Of a stretch of 64,000 bases of DNA, positions 24,201 through 35,240 are shown piece by piece. Position numbers and translations under genes: made by a program. The notes beneath the pieces are model-generated. The model worked only from the letters and a program-made list of their open reading frames with translations, did not search any database and was not told where the DNA came from. This stretch comes from Pseudovirgaria hyperparasitica (Eukaryota > Ascomycota > Dothideomycetes > Acrospermales > Acrospermaceae). Positions within the stretch are counted from its first letter, which is position 1. Each line of letters begins with the position of its first letter. The DNA is taken from positions 1,013,446 to 1,077,445 of the forward strand of contig NW_022985549.1 in assembly GCF_010093815.1 (NCBI RefSeq). The letters run 5' to 3'.

Positions 24201-25004
24201 TGACTAGCACTGGTTGCAATATACCATCCGAACCGGCGAAGCCAATTCGGGACAGCAGCTGGAACTCATAGAGCGGAACTCGCCTCAAGTCTTTCTCATG
24301 TCCTGTAAGAGCCTTCCATATCCTCTCTTCACTAACATGAATTCTGGGAGCGCCTGGACTCGATGTCTTGTTTGGGGATTCAAAAGTGACCGACTTTGCT
24401 TTACTGGTTTTTTTCGTCTTGCGTCCGGTGTCAGAAGGCTGTGCAGTTGTCTTCGCCATCGACTCGCGTGCTTCGAGCTCTTCAACTGCTCTTAGGCTAA
24501 GAGACGTAGGAATGTCACCCTCACCAATAAAGACCCCAGGTTGAGCAATGAGCCAGTTCCATACATGTTCCTGTAGATGGCGGTCGACTTGAGTCTTCGG
24601 ATGCGTCGTCGACACAATATCGAGCTCATCGGAAACTGGATTCTCCTTCGATCTGTAGAAATCATCGATGAACCGTTTCACGTCGGTTGTGTTTGCTCCT
24701 ATCCAGGAGTCAGCTCACCTCGTAGCCGCACGACTTTTCAAGGACATGCTCAAATCATGCAAGCAGTCACAGCAGTGGAGATTGCTGGCAAGATCGAGCT
24801 CTGATACAATAGCAACGAAGCGAAGTTTCTTCGACTTGGCTTGCTGCCAAAGTAGAGCTGCGGAGTGATGGTAGACAATTAAATGCGATGTAGGCCACGA
24901 ATGACTCTGTGACGGTTTGCAGAAGCTAACTTACCATCTGTACCACAATATGTAACTTGATCTAAAAGATACTCAAGTAGCTTGTCAAACCCTTGCGCCG
25001 CCAT
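18217..25004 (-). CDS. TFC3: TFIIIC B-box-binding subunit (tau138/TFC3 homologue)
   Basis: Five exons: 25004-24935, 24857-24719, 24652-23908, 23856-23410 and 23355-18217, with all phases consistent, giving 2179 aa. This subunit of the RNA polymerase III factor TFIIIC recognises the B-box inside tRNA genes. The B-block-binding winged-helix domain is at about residues 170-250 (FQLLSRIGFAGSDGILQPVL, then KRTDQLHAKGYIEKR). Several basic AT-hook-like segments (RIGRPPKAEK, KQGRPSKG, RGGRKRKLD), a second winged-helix-like region (about KLAGGLFPGHGALNTAYKTLW), long charged linkers and conserved C-terminal helices follow. Acidic stretches (DEEDNEDENDEDVD) lie in exon 4. The gene is intact. A tRNA-like A/B-box pair lies about 190 bases upstream. 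Confidence 0.9.
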
Positions 25005-25454
25005 TTTCTCTACTTCTTCCGCCGCAGTGACCGACGCGAAGCTTAGAACTTACGACCATGCCCGTTTTTAGACAACGAGGGCAAGTAATGGCCTTCGGAT
25101 CGGATTAATCTGCACCAACGATTCACAGCGTAATAAAGTAAGATGAAGAAATGACAAGGCTGATGCGAGAGAGAAAAGGAAATGCAGGACTTGGGAATCG
25201 AACTGGCGTCGGGTTTTGCGACGAAGAGTCAGCTCAGCAAGCGAGTGTGGGTGGGTCCTATGAAAATGTGCAGCCAAACGTTAGCTCGTGCGTCGCTGCA
25301 CGTGATTCCGACACAGAGAGACACGTGACTTATTACGACGATTAAGGAGAAAGGCCAATTAAAAGAAGAAAGCCCATTCACAGAACAGTAAGGTATTCTG
25401 CCCTCATAGATATGAAATACGACTCTGGATTGTATAGACTCATCAGGCCATGAC
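25005..25454. other. TFC3 upstream region with A-box/B-box-like pair
   Basis: On the minus strand 25204-25194 reads AGTTCGATTCC, a 10 of 11 match to the B-box consensus. 25240-25229 reads TTGCTGAGCTGA, a 10 of 12 match to the A-box. Between them lies a perfect 5-bp stem with a 7-base loop (CGTCG, CAAAACC, CGACG). The T-stem and acceptor stem do not form, so it is not a functional tRNA. See findings. Confidence 0.45.
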
Positions 25455-26453
25455 CTACCGTAGGCACAGCAGTGCTCGCTCACCGAACTCTCTCTCCACA
25501 GTACCTTCTGCTTTGAACATCGCATAAAGCCATCTTCTGGCACCTTCCACCTCTTTCGCTCCGAACTTGACCAAAACGCTTCCCCGAACTTTCGCAGATG
25601 TCCAAAGCAATCCATCCGTCTTCTCTCGTCCTTGGCGTGATAGTCTTGCTGCCTGTATAGGGTCGGTGACCACCTGCTCTACATGGTCGTCCCACTTACG
25701 ATTGCCCATCCTAGGTAAGTGCTCAAACTCGTTCATGAAATGGTTGCCGAGTTGTTCAAACATGGAGCCATGGATGATTAAAGTGCCAAAAATGCCCTGA
25801 CCATCAACGCGCTCACGAAGGCCGGTACTGAAGCTTCCGTTGTCGTCCATGATTAGGTTGTCACGGATCAGCAATCGCTTCTTCTGCGGAGCCTCCAATT
25901 CCCCACTGCCAGTAAGCCAGACTTCGTTTTTCGAGGTGTAAGAGTAGAAGCTCCAAGTCTCATTTCTAGCTGGTCGACCCTCGCAAACCCAGTCGCAGAC
26001 GCAGATGCTGCTGTTAGTGCGAGATTGCAGATTATAGACTTGAGTTTGCGAAAATGCACTCCTTGCGAACGGCTGGACCGGATCTGGTAGATAACAAAGG
26101 GCACTACCGTCCGCTATAGATGCGACCGTATATTGTTGAGTGAGCTTCTTCCGATCTGGTGTATTGTAGATTTTCGTACTGCCTTGGGTGAGGAGTGTCA
26201 ACCGTGTCAATGGCGCAAGAGTAACGTCCAGCAAGATGGTATCGCCAGCGACTAGACCTCCTCCATATGTCAGAATGAAGACAGTGTACACTAGACGGTC
26301 ATTGGCCGTGATTGGATTCGGCGCGATCAGTTTCAATGGGTACTGATAAGATAAAGTCTGCAAGACTGGTGTTGATGGAGGAAGGAGAGAGACAAGAATG
26401 TTACCGTTGCCTGGACGAGACGAGGATAAGGAGAAGGGGTTAGAGAACGACAT
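25455..26453 (-). CDS. Urease accessory protein UreD
   Basis: A single exon of 332 aa from ATG 26453 (MSFSNPF). UreD/UreH proteins act with UreF and UreG to load nickel into apo-urease in the cytosol. Family features visible are LTYGGGLVAGDTILLDVTLA (about residues 60-80), TLLTQGSTKIY, YLPDPVQPFARSAF, and the central W..GRPARNE and GELEAPQKKRLLIRDNL blocks. The length is normal for fungal UreD. It is divergent from SCC3. The extreme C-terminus (FGERALLCLR) could instead be spliced, because a GTGAGC donor lies there. No urease structural gene is in the window. Confidence 0.9.
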   Translation of the reverse strand: MSFSNPFSLSSSRPGNGNILVSLLPPSTPVLQTLSYQYPLKLIAPNPITANDRLVYTVFILTYGGGLVAGDTILLDVTLAPLTRLTLLTQGSTKIYNTPDRKKLTQQYTVASIADGSALCYLPDPVQPFARSAFSQTQVYNLQSRTNSSICVCDWVCEGRPARNETWSFYSYTSKNEVWLTGSGELEAPQKKRLLIRDNLIMDDNGSFSTGLRERVDGQGIFGTLIIHGSMFEQLGNHFMNEFEHLPRMGNRKWDDHVEQVVTDPIQAARLSRQGREKTDGLLWTSAKVRGSVLVKFGAKEVEGARRWLYAMFKAEGTVEREFGERALLCLR

Positions 26454-26868
26454 TGATTCCTGCCTGACGAAATCGTCCAAACATTGTCAGACGATGTTTG
26501 CGGGTGTTCTGGCGGGATTTAATGGCTAGATATGTATGTCGAGTGTCAATGTCGAAGGCTCTACAGTGCAAGCTTGCAACAGGACAGTAGTTTGAGAACA
26601 CGCAACTGTTTGAAGTACAACCTATATCAAATAGAATAGAACGTGTTTCCAGAGGATGGTTTGTAGAAAACGATGCGCAAGGTGGATGGATATGCTTTTT
26701 CTTGCAGAGCTCTTACTAAGAAGTCTGATTAGCTTGAACTAGGCTAGCCGCCCCTCGTTTCCAGCACTCCGAATCGCGCGCGTCTCCGTCACACCTCAGC
26801 AACACGACCTAGACCGCGTGCGATTCGCGACGCGACGCCGTTCTATTCCTCGACAGCTGTTCGCTTCA
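26454..26868. promoter_or_regulatory. Divergent promoter region, UreD/SCC3
   Basis: 415 bases separate the two divergent start codons. No specific element was recognised. Confidence 0.4.
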
Positions 26869-29800
26869 ATGCCCGCTCGAGATTCCAGCATGGAGGTCAA
26901 CTCACCAGACCCTGACGCGCAAACCAGGAGTACGCGACGTAAATCTGGACGCGTTGTCAAGAAGCCATCTCTATACGCCGACTCGAGCCCGGTGGGCAGT
27001 GTCAAGCGGAAGCGGACAATAAATGTCGAAGACGACGATGAGGAGGATGTGTCAGACGAAGATGAAGACGAAGACGATCCTGAAGACGAGCCTGACGAAG
27101 AAGAGTTAAGGGAGAAACGACGACGCAAGAGCGCTACGAAGACACCCACGCTCAAGAAACCCGCCAAAAAGAAGTCCAAGACAAATGGAAAATCAAACGG
27201 TGAGACAATAGACTTGGCCATTCGTCCTGTATCGGTACCGAAGCCAAAGGCAAAGGCAAAAAGACCACGTAAAGCCGTTGCTCAGGACGTAGGTGAAGCC
27301 GATGGCATCTACGGTAAACATCCACCCAACACACTCTGTTCGGTATTGACTAACGTCGTCATAGCGGATGTTTTTGGTGGCGACAAGTCATTGCAGGAGG
27401 TGGCCGACGAATGGGTTGCAAGGTTTACTGCTGGAGAGGAAGCAGCCTCGGTGGCAGATCTCATAAATTTCGTATTCAAATGCGCCGGCTGCGATTCAAG
27501 AGTCGACCACCACAATATAGAGGATACTGATGGGGCGCCAAGCACTTTGATGAGCATTCAAGAGGAGTTCCAAGCGGTACGTAGTCATTGACCTTGATAT
27601 GACGCAGTTCTGACACGAGAACAGCAAGGAGTTGTTGAATACCCCTTAGTATCACGGAGCAAAGGTACTTCGGCATTCAAGAAGGCCTTCGAAGGCTTCT
27701 TCATCGCTCTGATCGATGCCTTGCACCGTGCCGAACTGCTATTTACGCGAAATGAGCTTAACGACAGCATCTTAACCTGGCTCGGTACCCTCTCGTCAGC
27801 TTCCTTCGGTCCCTTTCGTCACACTGCCACTGTCGCATGTCTCGCTGTCACGACTGCGTACTGTGACATCAGCAAGGAAGTGCTGGATGAAGTGGCGCAA
27901 ACACTGCGTCAGCGCGAGAACGAGAAGAAAAAGTCACGGCCTAATAAAGATAGAGTCAAGATGTTGGAGCAAAACATGCAACAAGCAACCGGCAAGCAAG
28001 AAATTCTTGATGGGTACATAAAGGAATGGTTCGAGGCCGTGTTTCTCCACCGCTATCGTGATGTTGATCACAGAGTGCGAGTCGATTGCGTACAAGCTAT
28101 CGGGGAATGGATCGTTACGTATCCGGATCATTTCTTCGATGGCACACATCTGCGCTATGTGGGGTGGCTGCTATCAGACAACAATTCTGTAGTGAGGCAG
28201 GAGGTCGTGAGGCAGCTGCATAAACTGTTCATTGACGAGAACAAGATTGGTGGGCTGAGAACCTTTACCGAGCGCTTCCGACCCCGAATGGTTGAGATGG
28301 CAACTGGAGACAGTGAGCCTACCGTGCGAGCCTTGACTGTGGACTTACTTGATGTGCTCAGAGAAGCTGGACTCCTTGAACCTGACGATGTCGACGCTGT
28401 TGGTAAACTCATTTTTGATGCGGAGCCTAAGGTTCGAAAAGCTGTAGTGAAATTCTTCGCTCAGAACATCAATGATATGTACGAGTCCAAGATTGACGAT
28501 CTGGGCGGACAACAGGCTATCGACGAGAGCCTAAATCAAGAAGATCTCGAGCTCGACTTTGACAGGCCACGTGTGGCATGGCTGAAGCTGAAATGTCTGG
28601 CCGAGGTCTTGAATGCTTATGATGCAGAAGAGGACCTACCATCTGCACCAGAAGAACAGTCATTACGAGCTGGATATCTCATTGTGGGAGCTGGGCTTGA
28701 CTCAAGGTTCTCTCTCGCTGCACAAGCGTTGTTTGAGACAATTGACGAAGTCAAAGACTGGCGAATCCTAGCTGGTTATCTTCTCTTTGATCATTCTGCG
28801 AATGCTTCAAATGGCACGTCTGATACCGTCGAATTGGCCTTACGTCGGGAAAGTAAAATAGAGGAGAGAGAAGAGCAAATACTTCTTGAGGTCCTGAACG
28901 CGGCCGTGAAGCTCGACTTTGCTCAAACAGACGAGTCGCATCGAGCTCAGAGGTCCAAGTTAACCAAAGCTCAGAAGCAACAACATCAAGAAAGACTCGA
29001 AGAGTCTACACGACATCTGTCAATCATCATTCCCCGTTTGCTGAGAAAGTTCGGCGCCGATGCGACTACTGCTTCTGCTGTATTACGTCTCGAGCCTGTC
29101 CTCAACTTGGAGATCTTTCAAGACTTGCGACAAGAGACCAACGACTTCGCTGCACATTTGGATGAGATTAACAAGCAGCTGCTGATGCACGGAAGCGAAG
29201 CAGTAGCTGCCGAGGCAAGTGCTGCTCTCCTTCATGCACGTAGGCACGAAGAGCTAGGTGAAATTACAGAGAGTAAAGTCTCAGCCTCTTGGGAGGAAAC
29301 TATAAAGGCTCTACACCACCTTAATAAGAACAACGAACTCTCTGTCCGGGGTTCGCTCAGTGTAGATGAACTAACAGCTCTATCCAACACTGTCCTCCGA
29401 TTAGACAGGCTCTCAACGATATCGAATTGCGTTGAATACCTCGACAGAATACCAAAACCCGCGGGCTCCAACAAGCGGTCCAAAGCAACCTCTCAAACAG
29501 AGCAGATTGATGCGTGGGCTATTCTCCTCAACATAATCAATCGTGGAGTACCGTCAGACGCTATAGCTGAAGGAGTTGACGAACAGGAAGACTCGCTAGT
29601 AATGCATGCCGCCAATATCTTCACATTCTACTTCCTTTGGCAGATCAACGCGTGGAAGGCTCAATTGACCGCTGGGCGCAACATGTCTCCCGCTAATGTC
29701 ACCTATCTCACGGAAAAGCGTGATGCTCTTGTGACGACATTTGAATACGTCATGCAGAACAGGGCTGGTGGCGACGCTCTCCGTATTCATATCGCTAGTG

Positions 29801-30531
29801 CGCTACTCGACATATTCACAGTGCTCACCACCCTGCGAACCGTCAAAGCCAAGACCGCGCTTAGCACAGAAGCGTCAAGTGCGCACCTGGATTTCGTCAT
29901 TGCAGTGCCGCCGAAGACCCAGGAGATCCTCCAACATATCCTTATCGCTGCTGAGAAATCTTTGGCCAAGAAGACGAATCGGAAGCTTGAACTAGCAGAC
30001 GATGACGATCCGATCGACCCTGATGATGAACCGGACTCGTCGGATGACGAAGAAGATACGACAGAGGGCGAGGCTCGACGGCTAGGCATACTTTCTGCTG
30101 AACACCAATTGTGTGCCTTTGCCTCAAAACTTGTCCTTGGGCTTGTTGGAGGGATTCTAGACGAGGAGCAGAAGGGCAAAGGGCCGATCCGCAAAGCTCT
30201 AGAAAAGAACCGAAATAAGCTCGGCAAGAACTACGCCGAAGTAATTGCATTCCTAGACTTTAAGCCAGCCGGTAAGAAGACTACAGCGACTGGGCGTGCA
30301 CGGACAAAGACCCCCGCCCCTAGCAAAGGAAAGGGACCTGCGAAGAGCAAGGAGGTTGTGGTCGAGAGTGAGGCCGAGGACGAGGAAGAAGCACCGAGGG
30401 ACGACCGCGAGGCTGACGAGGAGGCCCTCGCCCAAGAACAGGAGGAAGCTGAAGCCGAAGCCCGCGAGAGGGAAGGTCCTGATGAAGATATGCATGACGT
30501 TGCAGATGCCGAGAGTGTGCTCGGCGATTGA
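26869..30531 (+). CDS. SCC3: Cohesin subunit SCC3/STAG (Psc3/Irr1 homologue)
   Basis: Two exons, 26869-27576 and 27625-30531 (GTACGT donor, phase 0), giving 1204 aa. The nuclear protein binds the Scc1 kleisin and DNA as part of the cohesin ring. The N-terminus is basic and acidic-patchy with a nuclear-localisation-like segment. The STAG domain is at about residues 200-350 (FKKAFEGFFIALIDALHRAE onward) and the stromalin conservative domain at about 335-420 (FLHRYRDVDHRVRVDCVQAI, then RYVGWLLSDNNSVVRQEV). HEAT-like helices follow. The C-terminal tail is Lys/Glu-rich. The ATG at 26869 is the first in frame; the next is at 26890. Confidence 0.93.
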
Positions 30532-31337
30532 TCCAGGGGTTATGTATGGCTCCCACGTGGGCCATGTTGTGGATGTCTGCCTCTTCTTACCCTGATCCTG
30601 TTGGGACATTCCAACGTTCTGTTCGATTAATCACGCATCTCAGTCGCCGCAACCCCAGCTTTTTCCCAATTTACCCTTCTGGCCTGAGGAAGGTTTGGTG
30701 GCCGGCAAATCATGCAATGGTTCGTCGCTATACATTCCCTCTTGTTCATGGCGGTTGTTCCATGCTTAGCGGTCAACGGAGGCATGGGTGATCCTGTTAA
30801 GAGTTGGATTCCTTCTCCACCGGTACGTGGTACCCCATGATACCCTTGTAAGATAGGTTTTACGTCGCGTCCAGTCCAGTAGCATTGTACAGTACACAGT
30901 ACGGCAAGCTATCTTATACCTGACGCAACCGCGCGGCGTTGTTATTACGAGTCAAAATACCAATGATGCCAAACCGTTGCGATGATCAAAATAATTTATT
31001 ATCCATCGTAGATGAGTTTTTGACACTCCACGCAACCCCCTAGTTACCCTACATTGATATTGTGTGTATCACTTCCAGTGAGCTTCAATTTTACATCTCC
31101 TCACTCACACCCCCAGACCCACAACATTTCCGCGTCCCCGATGCCGTACCACCGGAGCGAACCTAAACGCATTTTCCCCACACGCCCGCACGCACTCACT
31201 CACTCACTCACTCACTCACTCACTCACTCACTCACTCACTCACTCACTCACTCACTCACTTTCACCCCTCAATAGCACATTCCACACACACCACACACAC
31301 CACACACGCGCCCACACGTTCACACGCACAAACCCAC
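30532..31337. other. Intergenic stretch, convergent 3' flanks with CACT repeat
   Basis: The 3' flanks of SCC3 and of the first SDR gene. Apart from the tetranucleotide array at 31193-31260 and CA-rich sequence after it, no gene is seen. Confidence 0.5.
31193..31260. repeat. (CACT)17 microsatellite
   Basis: Seventeen uninterrupted copies of CACT, directly followed by CA-rich low-complexity DNA, 77 bases downstream of the SDR stop codon. Confidence 0.98.
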
Positions 31338-32469
31338 TCACCACGCCCCCACAACCCCAGCAACAGGAATATCAATACCCGTCGTATACCCCGCCCCATC
31401 ACACAACAAATACACATACGCACCCCCAACCTCCACCGGCCAAGCCAGCCTGCCCATCCCGCCATAATACCGCATCTTGACCTCCCAATCCGGCGTCCGG
31501 TCCACAAAATACGTCATGCCCGTGCGCACAAACCCGGGTGACACGCTGTTGACCCGGATGCCGTAGGGCGCCCATTCCATGGCTAGCGTGTGCGTCATGT
31601 TGCGGATCGCGGCTTTGGTGCTTCCGTAGGGCGCGGATGGGGCCGCGCGGTTGGGCCGGTAGGAGGTCATGCTTGCGGTGAAGACTATGCTGCCTGTTGT
31701 GTGGAGGCGCTGGAATGTTTGGGCGGCTGCGCGCGCGGTGTGGAAGGCGCCGAAGACCTGTGCGTGCGGGTTAGTGGGTTGGTTGGGGGAGCGCGGTGGG
31801 TTGCGGGGAGGTAAGTAGGGAGGGAAAGAGGAGTTGTAGTCGTCGTGGTTGTCGTCGTCGTCGTCGTCGTCGTCGTCATTGCGGGGTGATGATATCATCT
31901 TGCTACGATATGTCTCGGGAGGAGGAGGGGGGTGGCTTTGGCACGGTGTCCTGATAGAAGTGCGAAACCAAAAAAAAGGGGGGGGATAGAAGAGCACAAC
32001 GCACATTAAGATCAAACATCTCCCTAATCTGCTCCTCCGTAAACTCAAACGCAGGCTGATGCCTCGTCATACCCGCATTCGCCACAACGCCATTCAGCGT
32101 GCCCTCGCGCGCGACAATCTCGTCCATCGCAGCCTGCACGCTGGCTTCCTTTGTCACGTCCGTGTGGATGAATTTGAGTCGTCCGTCGTGCTTCCTGGCT
32201 AGGGCGAGGAAGTCGGCGTAGTCTGCGTTGTCGTCCGGGTTGGTTCCGTTGTCGTTGTCTGGGAAGGGCGAGACGAGATCGAGCGAGTAGACGGCTGCGG
32301 CGTCGTTTTCGAGCGCGACTTGGGCGATGCCGAGGCCGATGCCGCGGTTTGCGCCGGTGATGGCGATGACTTTGGTGGAGAGGGTGATGCGCCAGGAGCT
32401 GTCGAGGGGGCGCTCGGTGGAGAGGTAAGGGGAGACGGCTGAGGAGTCGTCGGGTTGGTGGTCTGCCAT
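31338..32469 (-). CDS. Short-chain dehydrogenase/reductase, copy 1
   Basis: Two exons, 32469-32005 and 31757-31338, giving 294 aa, with a 247-base intron that holds a (GTC)9 array. It is a classical SDR: cofactor loop TGANRGIG (38-45), VANAG, and catalytic Ser with YGSTK (the YxxxK motif). The C-terminal AYVYLLCDGAGYTTGID block resembles fungal sorbose-reductase/polyol-dehydrogenase-like SDRs. A polyol, ketose or sugar-acid substrate is inferred from family and neighbours. It is a paralogue of the SDR at 45475-47087, with the same phase-0 intron position after the Asn that follows the NAG region (FDLN here). It is divergent from the MFS gene. Confidence 0.9.
31851..31877. repeat. (GTC)9 microsatellite inside SDR1 intron
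   Basis: Nine tandem GTC triplets in the intron of the first SDR gene. Confidence 0.95.
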
Positions 32470-33679
32470 GGCGGCACAAAGAGTCTGTTGAAATGGATGA
32501 AGGAATATGATATTATGAAGCTGTGTTGGACGTCTTCTTGTTTGCACGGCTTTGTGGTATGGTATATAGCTGGCTGGCACGTGGACGTGTAGGTCTGATG
32601 TTTTGGATGGAAGAAGGCTTCTTTTACGTGGCAAGCATCGAATTATGTATCTGATAATACCGCAACAGGATGGCAAAGGGAATGCAAACAGACGAAAAGC
32701 ATTACTATCGAGACCATCCGGCTCTCTTTATGCGTCGTCGCTCCAGTTCCGGCAGTCAAATCATTGACAATCGCGCCAGCTTCCGCTCACTGTCACCTCC
32801 GTCACTTCCGCCACTAATATCTACTGGGAGCTCACATCCGAGGCCAACATCTGCCTCTTTCTCCAGACGAATCAAGGTATACCTTGGACAGACGCCCGTG
32901 GAGTCTCGCCCTGTTGTTGACCGAAAAAAAATAAAACTCCACTGTTTAGCAATGGGGTTGTATTGATTCTCACCATCACTTATTATCTCATTTGCCCTGG
33001 CAATGAAGCCTACTTGCGACACATTGTTCCCGATCTCAAGGCTCACGATTCCCGTTGCACGCGCTCTGCAGCTACGCATCAATAGCTGCGGGAGCCTCGA
33101 GACGGGGGCTGCGGAAGCTCCCGCAAGCGAGCCGCTGATTGGGTGGGGCCATGTGGGACCCAGCCGTAGCACGCTAGGATGAGCGGTTCCCCGAGTCGAG
33201 GTCACAATGCTATGCTAGCTTGCTGACTTGTTGTCCTGTCGCGGAGTACTTCGTGTTCATGCACGGTGTGTGATCGCACGGCATGCACGCCGACGCTATA
33301 TCGAGTCAGGAAGAGTAGGTAATCTGGAGTTTCATTTGGCCCCAGGTATCGTACGTTGCGGGGAAGCGGGCTGAGAACCCGGAGGAGTCGTCCTCGATGC
33401 CGTAGAGCTTACTACGGAACGATGTCCGGGGGATGTATTCATCCAAAGGGTGTTGTAAAGGGCTCGTTGCGTAACTTGATTTGCTGGATTGAGTACCGGT
33501 GTACAGAGGGTGTGCCAGACATGCTCGGAAATGAGTCTCATTGAGCTTTGCAATGCTGTATTTCCCGGGCGTCCAGCCTTATGCCGTTTCTGCTGTTATT
33601 CAAACGCGTCGCTCATCTCTTCATCGACTGAATTCCAAATTTCAACCAGACTTCTGTGTTAGATGTCCGTCGTTGCAGT
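32470..33679. promoter_or_regulatory. Divergent promoter region, SDR1/MFS
   Basis: 1.2 kb between divergent starts. It holds a perfect 9-bp inverted repeat, TGCGGGAGC at 33087-33095 and GCTCCCGCA at 33117-33125. In its loop is GCCTCGAGACG (33094-33104), an 11-mer also present in the SDR2/aldolase promoter. CGG/CCG triplets, the type of site Zn2Cys6 factors bind, are present. No gene is seen. Confidence 0.4.
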
Positions 33680-35240
33680 ATGGCGACTAATAAAATGACA
33701 TCGAGCAGTTTTGAACATGTCGAAGTAGCGCCGCCAGACGGCAAGCTAAATGCTTCCGAGATTTGCGTAGAGCGTATAGAAGAGGAGAGACGGCTTGTGA
33801 GGAAGGTCGATCTGTATCTGCTACCAACGATTTGGCTGATGTATCTATTGTCGTATATGGATCGAACAAAGTAAGAAACAGCGGGGCCCCTAACGGCATG
33901 TATGCTAACAGCTCCAGCATTGGCAACGCCAAGATTGCGGGCATGGAAGCAGATCTGAGGCTTTCTTCCAGCCAGTATTCGATAATGTTGGTAGTCTTCT
34001 TCGTCACGTACGTCTGTTTCGAAATTCCCTCAAACCTTGTCCTGGCCAAGACACGGCCGTCCGTATTCCTGCCGGTCACTATGATTCTCTGGGGCATCGT
34101 GACTTGTTGTATGGCAGCTGCTACATCTTACAAGCATCTCATCGCTTTGCGCCTGATCGTCGGTTTACTGGAAGCTGGTTTTGCACCCGGAGTACTGATG
34201 ATCTTATCGTCATGGTACAAGAAGAACGAAATGTCGAAGCGATTTGCGGCCTATATCTCTGCAGCTGTATTATCCGGAGCCTTTGGTGGTCTTCTGGGTG
34301 GTGCCATAACACAGGGTCTCGACGGTGCGCATGGGATAGAAGGGTGGCGCTGGTTATTCGTAAGTATCATCTTCGAGGCGGATGATTATTCGACATGGAC
34401 TGATTGACTTTAAAAGATTGTTGAAGGAGCTGCGACTATCAGCTGGGCCATTATCGCACACTTCATTCTTCTCGACTTTCCCAGTACCACAAAGAAGTTC
34501 TCTGCGCGTGAAAGACTTCTGGCGACCGAGAGATTACAGAGGGACAACGTAACGGCTACGACCGGAAATAGCAGCCCAAAGGTTAGCTCAATGCAAGCAA
34601 CCGTCATATCGTTGAAGAATTGGAGAACTTGGGTCCTCACCTTAGGCTACATGGTACATCTTCCAAATGGTTTGGTTCCAGACATAATGCTAATGCCATA
34701 GAGGTCATCGTTGGGTCCTCGACTCTTTCATACTTTTACCCAACCTTGGTTGAAGGCCTGGGATATACGTCGCATATGGCGCAGTATATGACGGTTCCCA
34801 TCTATGCGGTAGCATTCGTCGCAGTCGGTTTCACAGGATACTTTGGGGACCGGATTACAGAATACCGAGGAGTAGTAATCGCGAGCTGGCTTGCCCTTAG
34901 CATGGTGTGTAGCATCGTTGTATGTGTTGTCTATGACTTCACAGCTCGGTATGCACTGCTGGTAATCATGGCTGCTGGGCTCTGGGCGTCAAATGGATTG
35001 GCGCTGTCCTACGCGGGCAGCACGTTTGGCCCACTGCAGCAAGAAGTCCGCGCAGTCAGCTTGGCCTTCGTCAATGCCATGGGAAATCTGGCTCAAATCT
35101 ATGGCGCGTACTTGTTTCCATCGGACGACAAGCCGAAATACCTGATGGGGTTTGGGGTGATCAGCGGTATGTGTGGGTTTGGAGTTGTTGTGTACACGGT
35201 CGCGCACGTATCATTCAAGCGATGGCCCACGACATCGTAG
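33680..35240 (+). CDS. MFS transporter, Dal5-like anion:cation symporter family
   Basis: Four exons: 33680-33870, 33918-34359, 34417-34653 and 34704-35240, giving 468 aa. The first junction restores the family hallmark DRTNIGNAKIAGM. The protein has the usual 12-helix MFS layout with conserved SSSQYSIMLVVFFVTYVCFE, RLIVGLLEAGFAPGVL and SWYKKNEMSKRFA segments, then GSSTLSYFYPTLVEGLGY in the second half. Relatives carry allantoate, nicotinate, pantothenate and other small carboxylates or polar metabolites across the plasma membrane. Its place beside SDR1 and in a kinase/aldolase neighbourhood suggests uptake of the cluster substrate. It is slightly short but intact. Confidence 0.9.

Noticed and set aside
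25190-25265. Possible tRNA gene upstream of TFC3
   Set aside because: A-box, B-box and an anticodon-like stem-loop are present, but T-stem and acceptor stem do not pair; kept only as a TFIIIC-site or tRNA-relic finding.
31590-31880. Open frames on both strands across the SDR1 intron/exon 2 boundary
   Set aside because: Poly-Thr and charged low-complexity peptides from the GTC repeat and antisense of the SDR.
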